Program-made: the position numbers and the translations under genes | From: Paenibacillus sp. SYP-B4298 | GTDB lineage: Bacteria; Bacillota; Bacilli; Paenibacillales; Paenibacillaceae | NCBI RefSeq assembly: GCF_027627475.1 | Contig: NZ_CP115484.1 | Span: 1,549,501-1,613,500, forward strand | DNA: 64,000 nucleotides | Direction: 5' to 3' | Part shown: one piece after another, positions 53,192-60,788 of the stretch | Layout: each line of letters starts with the position of its first letter | Numbering within the stretch: the first letter of the stretch is position 1 | Notes under the pieces: model-generated | What the model was told of the DNA's origin: nothing | Databases searched by the model: none | The model's input: only the letters and a program-made list of their open reading frames with translations

Positions 53192-53220
53192 ATTATACGT
53201 TATCCGTCTTGTCCTGTCAA
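53192..53220 (-). promoter_or_regulatory. Perfect sigma-A promoter
   Basis: On the reverse strand TTGACA (53220-53215) and TATAAT (53197-53192) are exactly 17 bases apart, an ideal housekeeping promoter. Confidence 0.85.
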
Positions 53221-53310
53221 CCGCAATGCTGCAACAATTCATGCGCGCAACAAACTGGGTGGGTACGGGTGGAAATCCAAGATGAATAGGGAAGGGGAGA
53301 CGGCAAACTC

Positions 53311-55701
53311 ATGAGCATCTCCGAGGAGCAGTGGCAGCAGGAGCAGAAGCGGGTGGATGAGGTGACCCTCAAGATTCAGGCAGCGATAGAGGAGCTGGAG
53401 GATCGGGCAGGCGAGGTGCGCTCTGATGTCGTGGAGATTCGTCGACACTTCTGGGATGAAGTGACGGTCAATCTGAGCAATGCCGAGGACGTGATCGAGA
53501 CGTACTTCAGCATGAAGCAGCAGACGGATGTCATGTCCGAGCGCGAGCGCAGCCACCGGCATGCGCAGACTGCACTGAATAAATATAAACGGTTGGTGGA
53601 ATCCCCCTATTTCGGGCGGATCGACTTCAAGGAGGAAGGGGAATCGAGCGCAGAGCGGATCTATCTGGGGATTGCCTCCTTCATCGAGGAGGATGGGGAT
53701 GAGTTCTTGGTCTATGACTGGCGTGCGCCGATCTCCAGCCTGTACTATGATTACGGTCCTGGGGCTGCCAGCTATGAGACACCGGGAGGAACGATTGCCG
53801 GGGAGATGGAGCTGAAGCGGCAATTCATGATACGGTCAGGGGAAATTCGCTACGTGTTCGACACCGGATTAACGGTTGGAGACGAGCTCCTGCAGCAAGC
53901 GCTGGGTCGCAGTGCCGATGCTCAGATGCGCAGTATTGTCGCGACGATCCAACGCGAGCAGAACCAGATTATCCGTAATGAACGGGCTCGCATGCTGGTG
54001 GTGCAAGGGGCAGCCGGCAGCGGTAAAACCTCCGCTGCGCTCCAGCGTGTAGCCTATCTGCTCTATAGACATCGCGATACGCTCAAAGCCGACCAGATGG
54101 TGCTGTTCTCGCCGAACCCGTTGTTCAACAGCTATGTATCCACGGTGCTGCCGGAGCTGGGCGAGGAGAATATGGTTCAGACCACCTTTCAGGAGTATCT
54201 GGAAAGCAGGCTGGGGGAGCAGTATGCAGTGGAGGACCCATTTGACCAGTTGGAATATGTGCTGACACAGGAGCAAGCAGTAGATTACGGCGCACGGATG
54301 GAAGCGATCCGATTCAAATCCTCTTCGGCCTATATGCTGCTGCTGCAGCGTTATGCCGATTATCTGTCGCAGCGCAGCATGTTGTTCCAGCCTGTCCGCT
54401 TCCGCGGGGAAGAGCTGATCTCCGCTGATCGTCTGGCAGAGCAATTCTATGCCCAGGACGCCAGTCTGCGCATGCCCAACCGGATCGAGCTGCTCAAGGA
54501 ATGGCTGCTCCAGGAGGCCGGGCGACTGGAACGACAGCAGCGGGAGCTGCCGTGGGTGGAGGATGCGATTGAACTGCTGGATGATGAGGAATACCATCGG
54601 GTTCACCAGCGCATGCGCAAGGAACGGCGAAGCATGGGCGCAACCTTCGATGACTATGAGGAGGAGAAGCGGCTGCTGTCGCTAACCATCGTGCGGGAGC
54701 AGATGGCGCCTGTGCGGCGCTGGATCAAGGAGCTGCAATTTATGGATGTCGCCGCATTGTACCGCCAGTTGTTCGAGACTGCAGGGCTGGCATCCTCGCT
54801 GCTGGGGCCGGATAACGCGCTGCCGGAGGCGTGGGATTCGATCCGCGCGCAGACGGTGGGCGGCATAGAGGAGAGGCGACTGGCTTATGAGGATGCTACG
54901 CCTTATCTTTATCTCTCCGAGCTGTTAACGGGCTTCCGCATGAATACGCATGTGCGCCATGTGGTCATTGATGAAGCACAGGATTATTCGGCCTTTCAGC
55001 TGGAGTTCATGAAGAGGCTGTTTCCCCGCAGCAGGATGACCGCGCTCGGTGATTTCAATCAAGCCATCTATGCTCATCATTCTGTGCTGGATCAGGCAGA
55101 GGGGGTTGGTTCCGCTGCGACCTTGTTGGGGGAGGAGCATACGGAGGTGCTGCGGTTAAGTCGCAGCTACCGCTCAACCAAGGAGATTGTCGAGTTTACG
55201 AAGGGGATGGTCGGCGCGAGCGAGATTATACCGTTTGAACGCAGCGGTGAGTTGCCCCGAGTAAGGAGGACGGAAGGGGGAATAGATGCTCTGCACGCAG
55301 TGCTGCTGCAGGAGCTGCACAACCTCCAGGAGGCGGGCTATGCGTCCATCGGGGTGATCTGCAGGACGGCAGCGGAGAGCGAGCGGGCTTATGCTGCGCT
55401 CAAGGACAGCGTGCCGATGCAGCTAATCAAGAAAGGGACGGCCTCCTTCACCCAAGGGGCACAGGTTATTCCGGTCTATCTGGCCAAAGGAGTGGAGTTC
55501 GACGCGGTGCTTATCTATGACGGCTCGCGAAGCAGCTATGCCAGGGAAGGCGAGCGTAAGCTATTCTATACAGCCTGCACGAGAGCCATGCATGTGCTGC
55601 GAATCTGCACGCTGGGTGAGCCAAGTCGCTTCATTACCGACCAGCCGCCCGAGCGTTACGAGATTGTGGCGCCTTCGGCGTCTGAGACCTTGAAGACGTG
55701 A
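53311..55701 (+). CDS. helD: RNA polymerase recycling motor HelD (UvrD-like helicase)
   Basis: HelD releases stalled RNA polymerase and helps recycling. The 796-residue protein has the long N-terminal coiled-coil arm (residues 1-80), then DWRAPISSLYYDY typical of the family, Walker A G-A-A-G-S-G-K-T, Walker B V-I-D-E-A-Q-D-Y, a long helical insertion carrying the second arm, and motifs VI-like FYTACTRAMH at the end. The length fits Firmicutes HelD. AAGGGGAGA lies rather far (about 11 bases) from the ATG. Confidence 0.94.
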   Translation: MSISEEQWQQEQKRVDEVTLKIQAAIEELEDRAGEVRSDVVEIRRHFWDEVTVNLSNAEDVIETYFSMKQQTDVMSERERSHRHAQTALNKYKRLVESPYFGRIDFKEEGESSAERIYLGIASFIEEDGDEFLVYDWRAPISSLYYDYGPGAASYETPGGTIAGEMELKRQFMIRSGEIRYVFDTGLTVGDELLQQALGRSADAQMRSIVATIQREQNQIIRNERARMLVVQGAAGSGKTSAALQRVAYLLYRHRDTLKADQMVLFSPNPLFNSYVSTVLPELGEENMVQTTFQEYLESRLGEQYAVEDPFDQLEYVLTQEQAVDYGARMEAIRFKSSSAYMLLLQRYADYLSQRSMLFQPVRFRGEELISADRLAEQFYAQDASLRMPNRIELLKEWLLQEAGRLERQQRELPWVEDAIELLDDEEYHRVHQRMRKERRSMGATFDDYEEEKRLLSLTIVREQMAPVRRWIKELQFMDVAALYRQLFETAGLASSLLGPDNALPEAWDSIRAQTVGGIEERRLAYEDATPYLYLSELLTGFRMNTHVRHVVIDEAQDYSAFQLEFMKRLFPRSRMTALGDFNQAIYAHHSVLDQAEGVGSAATLLGEEHTEVLRLSRSYRSTKEIVEFTKGMVGASEIIPFERSGELPRVRRTEGGIDALHAVLLQELHNLQEAGYASIGVICRTAAESERAYAALKDSVPMQLIKKGTASFTQGAQVIPVYLAKGVEFDAVLIYDGSRSSYAREGERKLFYTACTRAMHVLRICTLGEPSRFITDQPPERYEIVAPSASETLKT

Positions 55702-55835
55702 AGCGGGAGAGGCGGGAGAGGCGGAGCGCTTCTTCTTCGTTGAATACTTCAACGCCAGACAGTAATTGAGCCTTCATGAGGTGGCGGCAGTCGTGGGCGC
55801 TGGTATACAATGAAGAGGAGAAGGGGAGATGAGCC

Positions 55836-56450
55836 ATGAGCATAAGATGGAAGCTATGGATAATGGGCGCTGCAGTTGCAACTGTGCTTGTGAGCGGCTG
55901 CTCATCCGAGAAGACTGAGGTCAAGACGGAGAAGCCGCAGCAGGTTGATCAGAAGCCTGCTCAGCCGTCGCCGGACCCCGTGAAGCCTCCCGCAAACAGC
56001 GGGAATGTATTTCCCGAATCGGCGACTGGCGGTTTTGTGGAGGGATTTGAATTCGGCATAGGAGATCATACCGGAGATGTGCTCCGCCAATGGGGAGAAC
56101 CCGAGCATATGGAATATTGGGCTGGAGGTCTGTACCTGTCCTACCCGCAGGTCGTGCTGTTTACAGATGCGCGTCTGGATAATGAGGATCATGTCATCGA
56201 CGGCACGGTGAGAGAGATGGGCTTTCGACCCGGAACGGACCTGTTCGGAGCCAAGGTAGGGCAGACCTTTGCTGAGATCGAGGCTGTGCTGGGCAGCGGC
56301 TATGTGAAGCACTCGCCCGACGACAACAAAAATAATGAGTTTTATGGCGAGATGTGGTCGATCGAATACGATCTGGGCAGCTACCTGCTCGTATTCTCGG
56401 GAGAACAGGAGGAAGGTCCGACCGATTCGGCCTACTATATGCTGAAATGA
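55836..56450 (+). CDS. Lipoprotein with DUF4309-like domain
   Basis: 204 residues. The signal peptide ends in V-L-V-S-G-C, so the protein is lipid-anchored outside the membrane. A charged Lys/Pro/Gln-rich linker to about residue 60 precedes a compact domain (GFVEGFEFGIGDHTGDVLRQWG; YWAGGLYLSYPQVVLFTD) like DUF4309 of Bacillales. Function unknown. It overlaps the next gene at ATGA. Confidence 0.82.
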   Translation: MSIRWKLWIMGAAVATVLVSGCSSEKTEVKTEKPQQVDQKPAQPSPDPVKPPANSGNVFPESATGGFVEGFEFGIGDHTGDVLRQWGEPEHMEYWAGGLYLSYPQVVLFTDARLDNEDHVIDGTVREMGFRPGTDLFGAKVGQTFAEIEAVLGSGYVKHSPDDNKNNEFYGEMWSIEYDLGSYLLVFSGEQEEGPTDSAYYMLK

Positions 56451-56728
56451 CCTTTTATGGGCTGATTGCTGTATGGGTAGGTGTCGCAAGCCTGGTGACT
56501 CTGATGCTCATGCGCCATGACAAGCTCCAGGCCGGACGCCGCGGCAGACGGGTGCCGGAACGCACGCTGCTTGGCTTAGCGGCATTGGGCGGCGCGGCCG
56601 GAGGCTGGCTGGGTATGAAGCTGTGGCGCCATAAGACGCGGCATGGCCGATTTCGCTTCGGGTTGCCGCTGCTTACGGCAACCCACGCTATGGTGATCAT
56701 TATGCTATTTCTGTTCAGGCAGATGTAA
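56447..56728 (+). CDS. DUF1294 membrane protein
   Basis: 93 residues with two or three spans. R-H-D-K near residue 24 and RVPERTLLGLAALGGAAGG followed by HKTRHGRF are the DUF1294 hallmarks. Function unknown. It is translationally coupled to the lipoprotein gene (ATGA), and its 3' end overlaps the converging AraC gene by 24 bases. Confidence 0.88.
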   Translation: MTFYGLIAVWVGVASLVTLMLMRHDKLQAGRRGRRVPERTLLGLAALGGAAGGWLGMKLWRHKTRHGRFRFGLPLLTATHAMVIIMLFLFRQM

Positions 56729-57607
56729 TGAGCGGCTCTGTAATTCTGCACCGTCCTTGCTAGCAGCAGGACGGTGTATTTGTGTATGCGGGTCGGTAAT
56801 GACGATTCCTGGCGCATAGGTACGGCGGTAGGCAGCGGGGGACATCCCGTGCTTCCGGCGGAAGATGCGGAAGAAATACGAGTAGCTGCCAAAGCCGCAT
56901 GTTTCGGCGATCTGCTCCAGTGTCATCGCGCTGTATTTCATCCGCTCCTCAGCAACGGAGAGCCGAATCTCCTGAGCGTAGTCGATGATGGTTGTTCCTG
57001 TATGCTCCTTGAACAGATGCGACGCCCGCGAGACGCTGAGTCGGACATGGTCTGCCAGCTCCTCCAGCCGCAGTGAGACTGTAGCATGCTCCTCGATATA
57101 AGCCTTGATCCGCTGTACGATGAAGGGATGGCTCTGAGGAGAGGCCTGCTCATCGATGATGCGGTCGATGACAAGACATAAGCTGCGCAGCATGTAGTCC
57201 GTCAGCTCCGGCTGCTGTTCGCCGAAGCCGCGCTTCTCCAGGATGAGATTGCGCCACAGCGACAGCAGGCGATCCTCCAGATCGACGCGGGTCAGCTTGG
57301 GGCGATTGCGGCGTTGCCACCATTCCTCGATCCAGCTTCCGCGGCAGGATAGGTAATAGTCGCTGCTGAAGACAGTCCGGCCTCGCTGTGGGTGATCGAA
57401 GGGCGTAATGGACAGCCTGTAGGGCTCCCATGGAGCGAACAGCAGCAGGTCGCCGGCAGCAATCTCCGTCATCTGTCCACCGACCAGGGCATTCGCCCGT
57501 CCTTCGGTCTGCAGCCGGAACAGAAATCCCGGCCCACTGCGCTCATAGCCGGTGAAGAAGGGCTGTGTATGATGTGAAAAGCCGCACATGAGCAATGAAG
57601 TTCCCAT
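56705..57607 (-). CDS. AraC-family transcriptional regulator
   Basis: 300 residues: an N-terminal cupin-like sensing domain (GGQMTEIAAGDLLLFAPWEPY) and a C-terminal AraC domain (LRLEELADHVRLSVSRASHLFK, then FGSYSYFFRIFRRKHGMSP). It probably responds to a sugar and may control the isomerase-dehydrogenase operon that starts divergently 280 bases away. AAGGAGC stands about 12 bases before the ATG, slightly far. Confidence 0.92.
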   Translation of the reverse strand: MGTSLLMCGFSHHTQPFFTGYERSGPGFLFRLQTEGRANALVGGQMTEIAAGDLLLFAPWEPYRLSITPFDHPQRGRTVFSSDYYLSCRGSWIEEWWQRRNRPKLTRVDLEDRLLSLWRNLILEKRGFGEQQPELTDYMLRSLCLVIDRIIDEQASPQSHPFIVQRIKAYIEEHATVSLRLEELADHVRLSVSRASHLFKEHTGTTIIDYAQEIRLSVAEERMKYSAMTLEQIAETCGFGSYSYFFRIFRRKHGMSPAAYRRTYAPGIVITDPHTQIHRPAASKDGAELQSRSLHLPEQK

Positions 57608-57762
57608 CGTGTAGAATCAGCTCCTTGCATAAAAGTCATGCCTGCCTGCCCCTTCGCCGCCTCGTATCCCACAAGTTGTAATTCATGGATTTTATTAACG
57701 GAATACGAGCGACTCTACGCAGATAGGCAGCAGAATTGTTCATGTTATAACGATATACTGCA

Positions 57763-57791
57763 TTGTGTGTGGATGGCAAGTTTTTTATAAT
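57763..57791 (+). promoter_or_regulatory. Promoter of the isomerase-dehydrogenase operon
   Basis: TTGTGT (57763-57768) and TATAAT (57786-57791) are 17 bases apart, about 95 bases before the first start codon. Confidence 0.6.
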
Positions 57792-57886
57792 GAGACAAGG
57801 GCGACGCGCCGAGGGACATCATGCTTTTGGTCATGTCGTCAAGACGCTTCTGCAACACGAAAATCTAATTCTGGGAGGCACGAATA

Positions 57887-58657
57887 ATGGGAGCGATGAA
57901 GATTGGCCTGCAGCTTTTTACTGTGCGTGACAACACGGCAAGCGACTTCGTGGGAACATTGAGAGAGATCGCAGCAATGGGGTATAAGGGTGTCGAATTT
58001 GCTGGTTACGGAGATATTCCTGCGGACGAGATGAAAGCGCTGCTTACGGAACTGAACTTGACGGCGATCGGCAGCCATATCAGCCTCAAGCAGTTGGAGG
58101 AGAATCTGGAAGGCGAGATCGCCTACCTGAAGACAATCGGAGCCCGCTATGCCATTTTGCCGTATTTGTTTGAAGAGGATCGCAAGGATGAGGCAGCCTG
58201 GCTTCGCCTGATCGACAAGCTGAATACCTTCGGCGAAGCATTCCGCAGCAACGGAATTGTGTTCGCTTACCATAACCATGATTTTGAATTCACGTCCAAG
58301 CTGGACGGCCAATATGTGTTCGATGCGATATATGAACGTGTCTCGCCAGAACATCTTCAGGTGGAGATGGATCTGGGCTGGGTGCAATATTCGGGTCTGA
58401 ATCCGCTGGAGTATGTTGCCAAGTACAAGGGCAGGCTGCCGCTGCTCCATCTGAAGGACTTCCGCAATGGGAAGCCTGGCGAACCGATTGATACCGTGGA
58501 GCTGGGACAGGGCGATCTGAACCTGCCGGAAATTATCGAGGCAGCGGGCAAAGCCGATGTGGAATGGATCATTGTGGAGCAAGACCGCTGCGCTAACCCG
58601 CCGCTGGAATCCGTGCGCACAAGCAAGCAATGGCTGGACGAAAACTATACACGTTAA
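57887..58657 (+). CDS. Sugar phosphate isomerase/epimerase (xylose isomerase-like TIM barrel)
   Basis: 256 residues of the AP-endonuclease-2/IolE-like barrel. The metal ligands are the expected acids and histidines: V-F-A-Y-H-N-H-D-F-E, EMDLGWV, LLHLKDF and the terminal Glu in W-I-I-V-E-Q-D. It probably isomerises or epimerises a sugar or inositol derivative together with the following dehydrogenase. GGGAGG is 8 bases before the ATG. Confidence 0.92.
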   Translation: MGAMKIGLQLFTVRDNTASDFVGTLREIAAMGYKGVEFAGYGDIPADEMKALLTELNLTAIGSHISLKQLEENLEGEIAYLKTIGARYAILPYLFEEDRKDEAAWLRLIDKLNTFGEAFRSNGIVFAYHNHDFEFTSKLDGQYVFDAIYERVSPEHLQVEMDLGWVQYSGLNPLEYVAKYKGRLPLLHLKDFRNGKPGEPIDTVELGQGDLNLPEIIEAAGKADVEWIIVEQDRCANPPLESVRTSKQWLDENYTR

Positions 58658-58675
58658 AAGGGAGATAGAACATAC

Positions 58676-59695
58676 ATGAGCAAAATTAGAGTTGCTGTTA
58701 TCGGTTGTGGAGCGATCGCACAGAGAAGACATATTCCAGAATTTCAGTTAAATCCTCATGTCGAGCTGGTTGCATTCGTCGACCCGAAGCTCGAGCGTGC
58801 GCAGCAATGCGCGGAGCCGTTCGGCGCGAAGGCTTATGCGGATCATCTGTCGATGCTGGCTGAAGTGAAGCCCGATGCGGTCAGCGTCTGTACTCCGAAT
58901 GCAACCCATGCGTCAATCTCGATCGACGCGGCCAAGGCGGGTGCGCATGTGCTCGTAGAGAAGCCGATGGCAGCGTCGGATGAGGAAGCGGCGGCGATGA
59001 TCGAGGCCGCTCAGGCAAGTGGTGTCTATCTGATGGTTGGACACAATCAACGTCTGATGCCTCCCCATGTGAAGGCGAAGGAGGTGCTGCAGACGGGCAA
59101 GCTCGGACGTGTGCTGTCCTTCCGCACCTCCTTCGGCCATCCGGGGCCGGAGAATTGGAGCGTCGATGGCAAGGGAAGCTGGTTCTTCCGCAAGGAAGAA
59201 GCCATTATGGGCGCGATGGGTGATCTGGGCGTGCATAAGGCGGATCTGATTCGCTGGCTGCTGGAGGACGAAGTGGCTGTGGTAGGCGGTCTGATCTCTA
59301 CGATCGACAAGCAGACGGATGTGGATGACAATGCGGTATGCGTACTGCAGATGAAGAGCGGGGCGATCGGTTCGCTCGTCGCAAGCTGGACGTACTACAA
59401 GGGCGAGGACAACAGCACGGTGCTATGGTGCGAGAAGGGTGTGCTCAAGATCGGCACGCATCCTGTCGACCAGGTTATCGCAGAGCTGGTGGACGGCTCG
59501 GTCGAGCGTTATCAGGTTGGCGAGATTGCCACCAATGACAAGCAGACGGTGAGCGGCGTCATCGACGCGTTCGTGGACAGTATCGTCACCAAGACGCCTC
59601 CATCGATCTCTGGCGAAGAAGGACGTCGTTCGCTGAACGTAATCCTGGCGGCGTTCGAATCGCAGAGCACAGGCCGGATGATCCCATTGAACTAA
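58676..59695 (+). CDS. Gfo/Idh/MocA-family oxidoreductase
   Basis: 339 residues. The Rossmann motif is V-I-G-C-G-A-I-A, followed by C-T-P-N-A-T-H and HVLVEKPMA with the conserved Glu-Lys-Pro. The catalytic region has MGDLGVHKADLIRWL. The enzyme oxidises a sugar or cyclitol with NAD(P). It is 18 bases downstream of the isomerase, and the two likely act in sequence. A terminator follows. Confidence 0.94.
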   Translation: MSKIRVAVIGCGAIAQRRHIPEFQLNPHVELVAFVDPKLERAQQCAEPFGAKAYADHLSMLAEVKPDAVSVCTPNATHASISIDAAKAGAHVLVEKPMAASDEEAAAMIEAAQASGVYLMVGHNQRLMPPHVKAKEVLQTGKLGRVLSFRTSFGHPGPENWSVDGKGSWFFRKEEAIMGAMGDLGVHKADLIRWLLEDEVAVVGGLISTIDKQTDVDDNAVCVLQMKSGAIGSLVASWTYYKGEDNSTVLWCEKGVLKIGTHPVDQVIAELVDGSVERYQVGEIATNDKQTVSGVIDAFVDSIVTKTPPSISGEEGRRSLNVILAAFESQSTGRMIPLN

Positions 59696-59723
59696 ACGGA
59701 TAATCCCCCAGAATTCTCCATAG

Positions 59724-59758
59724 TGGCCGGAGCGGCGCGTGTAGCGCTGCTCCGGCCA
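59724..59758. terminator. Convergent terminator between dehydrogenase and AraC gene
   Basis: A 15-base stem (tggccggagcggcgc at 59724-59738 with gcgctgctccggcca at 59744-59758, one G-T pair) and a 5-base loop. It lies between two converging genes. Confidence 0.85.
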
Positions 59759-59767
59759 TCCTTGCGT

Positions 59768-60673
59768 TCAGCGTCCAGATTCAGCGGTTTCATGCTGTAA
59801 TTTTTTGAAGGCGGTCGGAGGGCAGCCGAAGTATCGTTTGAACACCTCGATGAAATAGCTGACATTATTAAAGCCGACATCCATCGCAATCTCGGTCATT
59901 TTCTTATCGGTCGCTCGAATCATAGCCGCCGCATGCTGTAATCGATACTGGTTGATGTAATCGACAGGCGTTGTCCGGGTCATCTCCTTGAAGAAGCGGC
60001 AAAAATAAGCCTCGTTCATCGACACCACCGCGGCCAGATCGCTCAGGCGGATCGGCTGGGCATAGTGCGTGTGAATATATTCAATCACCGCCTTGAGCCG
60101 CTGGACCTTATAGGACTTGACCGGAGGAGAAGGCGGTGCGCCCAGTTGGCCTTCTGTTCCTAGCCGGAGCAGGTCAGCTAACAGCAGGCAGATCAGGCCC
60201 TTGGCGGACAGCTCATACATAGGCGGACAGCGCTCGTGCAGCCGCAGCAGCTCTGCGATTCGGGAGAGAAGCAACTGGTGCTCGCTGGAATCCGCTCTGA
60301 GGTGAACAGGAAGCCGGAGCCTCTGCTCCATGATCGCCAAGAGATATTGCTGCTGGATGGTATCGGGAACAGCGCTATGAACCAGATTGCTGTGGAACAC
60401 GAGCGCAAGAAAGGAGCAATCCTCCTCGCCAAGAATCGATCCCGAATGCAGCTCGCCGCTATTGACGAATATAGCCTCTCCCGCCTTCACCTCATAATCC
60501 TCCACCCCGACACGCATCGATGCCGTACCTTGCGTGATCATCAAAAACTCGAATTCTTCGTGCCAATGCAGCTCCAGCATCGGCTGGTGAGCCTTGTAGG
60601 ACATCTGGTACAGGCTGGCCGGGTAGCCGGGGTCGCCATGCATTCTGTCCTCCTTGAGCATCAACGGGTCCAT
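59768..60673 (-). CDS. AraC-family regulator with cupin sensor, adjacent to alpha-xylosidase
   Basis: 301 residues. The N-terminal cupin (ELHWHEEFEFLMITQG; EAIFVNSGELHSG) should bind the inducer, and the C-terminal AraC domain has IRLSDLAAVVSMNEAYFCRFFK and NNVSYFIEVFKRYFGCPP. It is transcribed divergently from the GH31 gene across a 115-base region full of ATATCA/TGATAT copies, so it probably activates that gene. GGCGGAGG lies close before the ATG. Confidence 0.93.
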   Translation of the reverse strand: MDPLMLKEDRMHGDPGYPASLYQMSYKAHQPMLELHWHEEFEFLMITQGTASMRVGVEDYEVKAGEAIFVNSGELHSGSILGEEDCSFLALVFHSNLVHSAVPDTIQQQYLLAIMEQRLRLPVHLRADSSEHQLLLSRIAELLRLHERCPPMYELSAKGLICLLLADLLRLGTEGQLGAPPSPPVKSYKVQRLKAVIEYIHTHYAQPIRLSDLAAVVSMNEAYFCRFFKEMTRTTPVDYINQYRLQHAAAMIRATDKKMTEIAMDVGFNNVSYFIEVFKRYFGCPPTAFKKLQHETAESGR

Positions 60674-60694
60674 CGGCCTCCGCCTTTCTCGTTA

Positions 60695-60758
60695 ATATCA
60701 AAATAGTGATATAAAATATCAATATTCATAAAGATAATACAGAATAAAGTCAATATCA
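60695..60758. promoter_or_regulatory. Repeated ATATCA/TGATAT operator region
   Basis: tgatat-aaa-atatca is a perfect dyad at 60707-60721. Further copies of ATATCA are at 60695-60700 and 60753-60758. TATAAT at 60760-60765 could be the -10 of the alpha-xylosidase promoter. The arrangement fits a binding region for the divergent AraC regulator. Confidence 0.5.
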
Positions 60759-60788
60759 TTATAATATACGAGCTTGGAGGGATGATAG

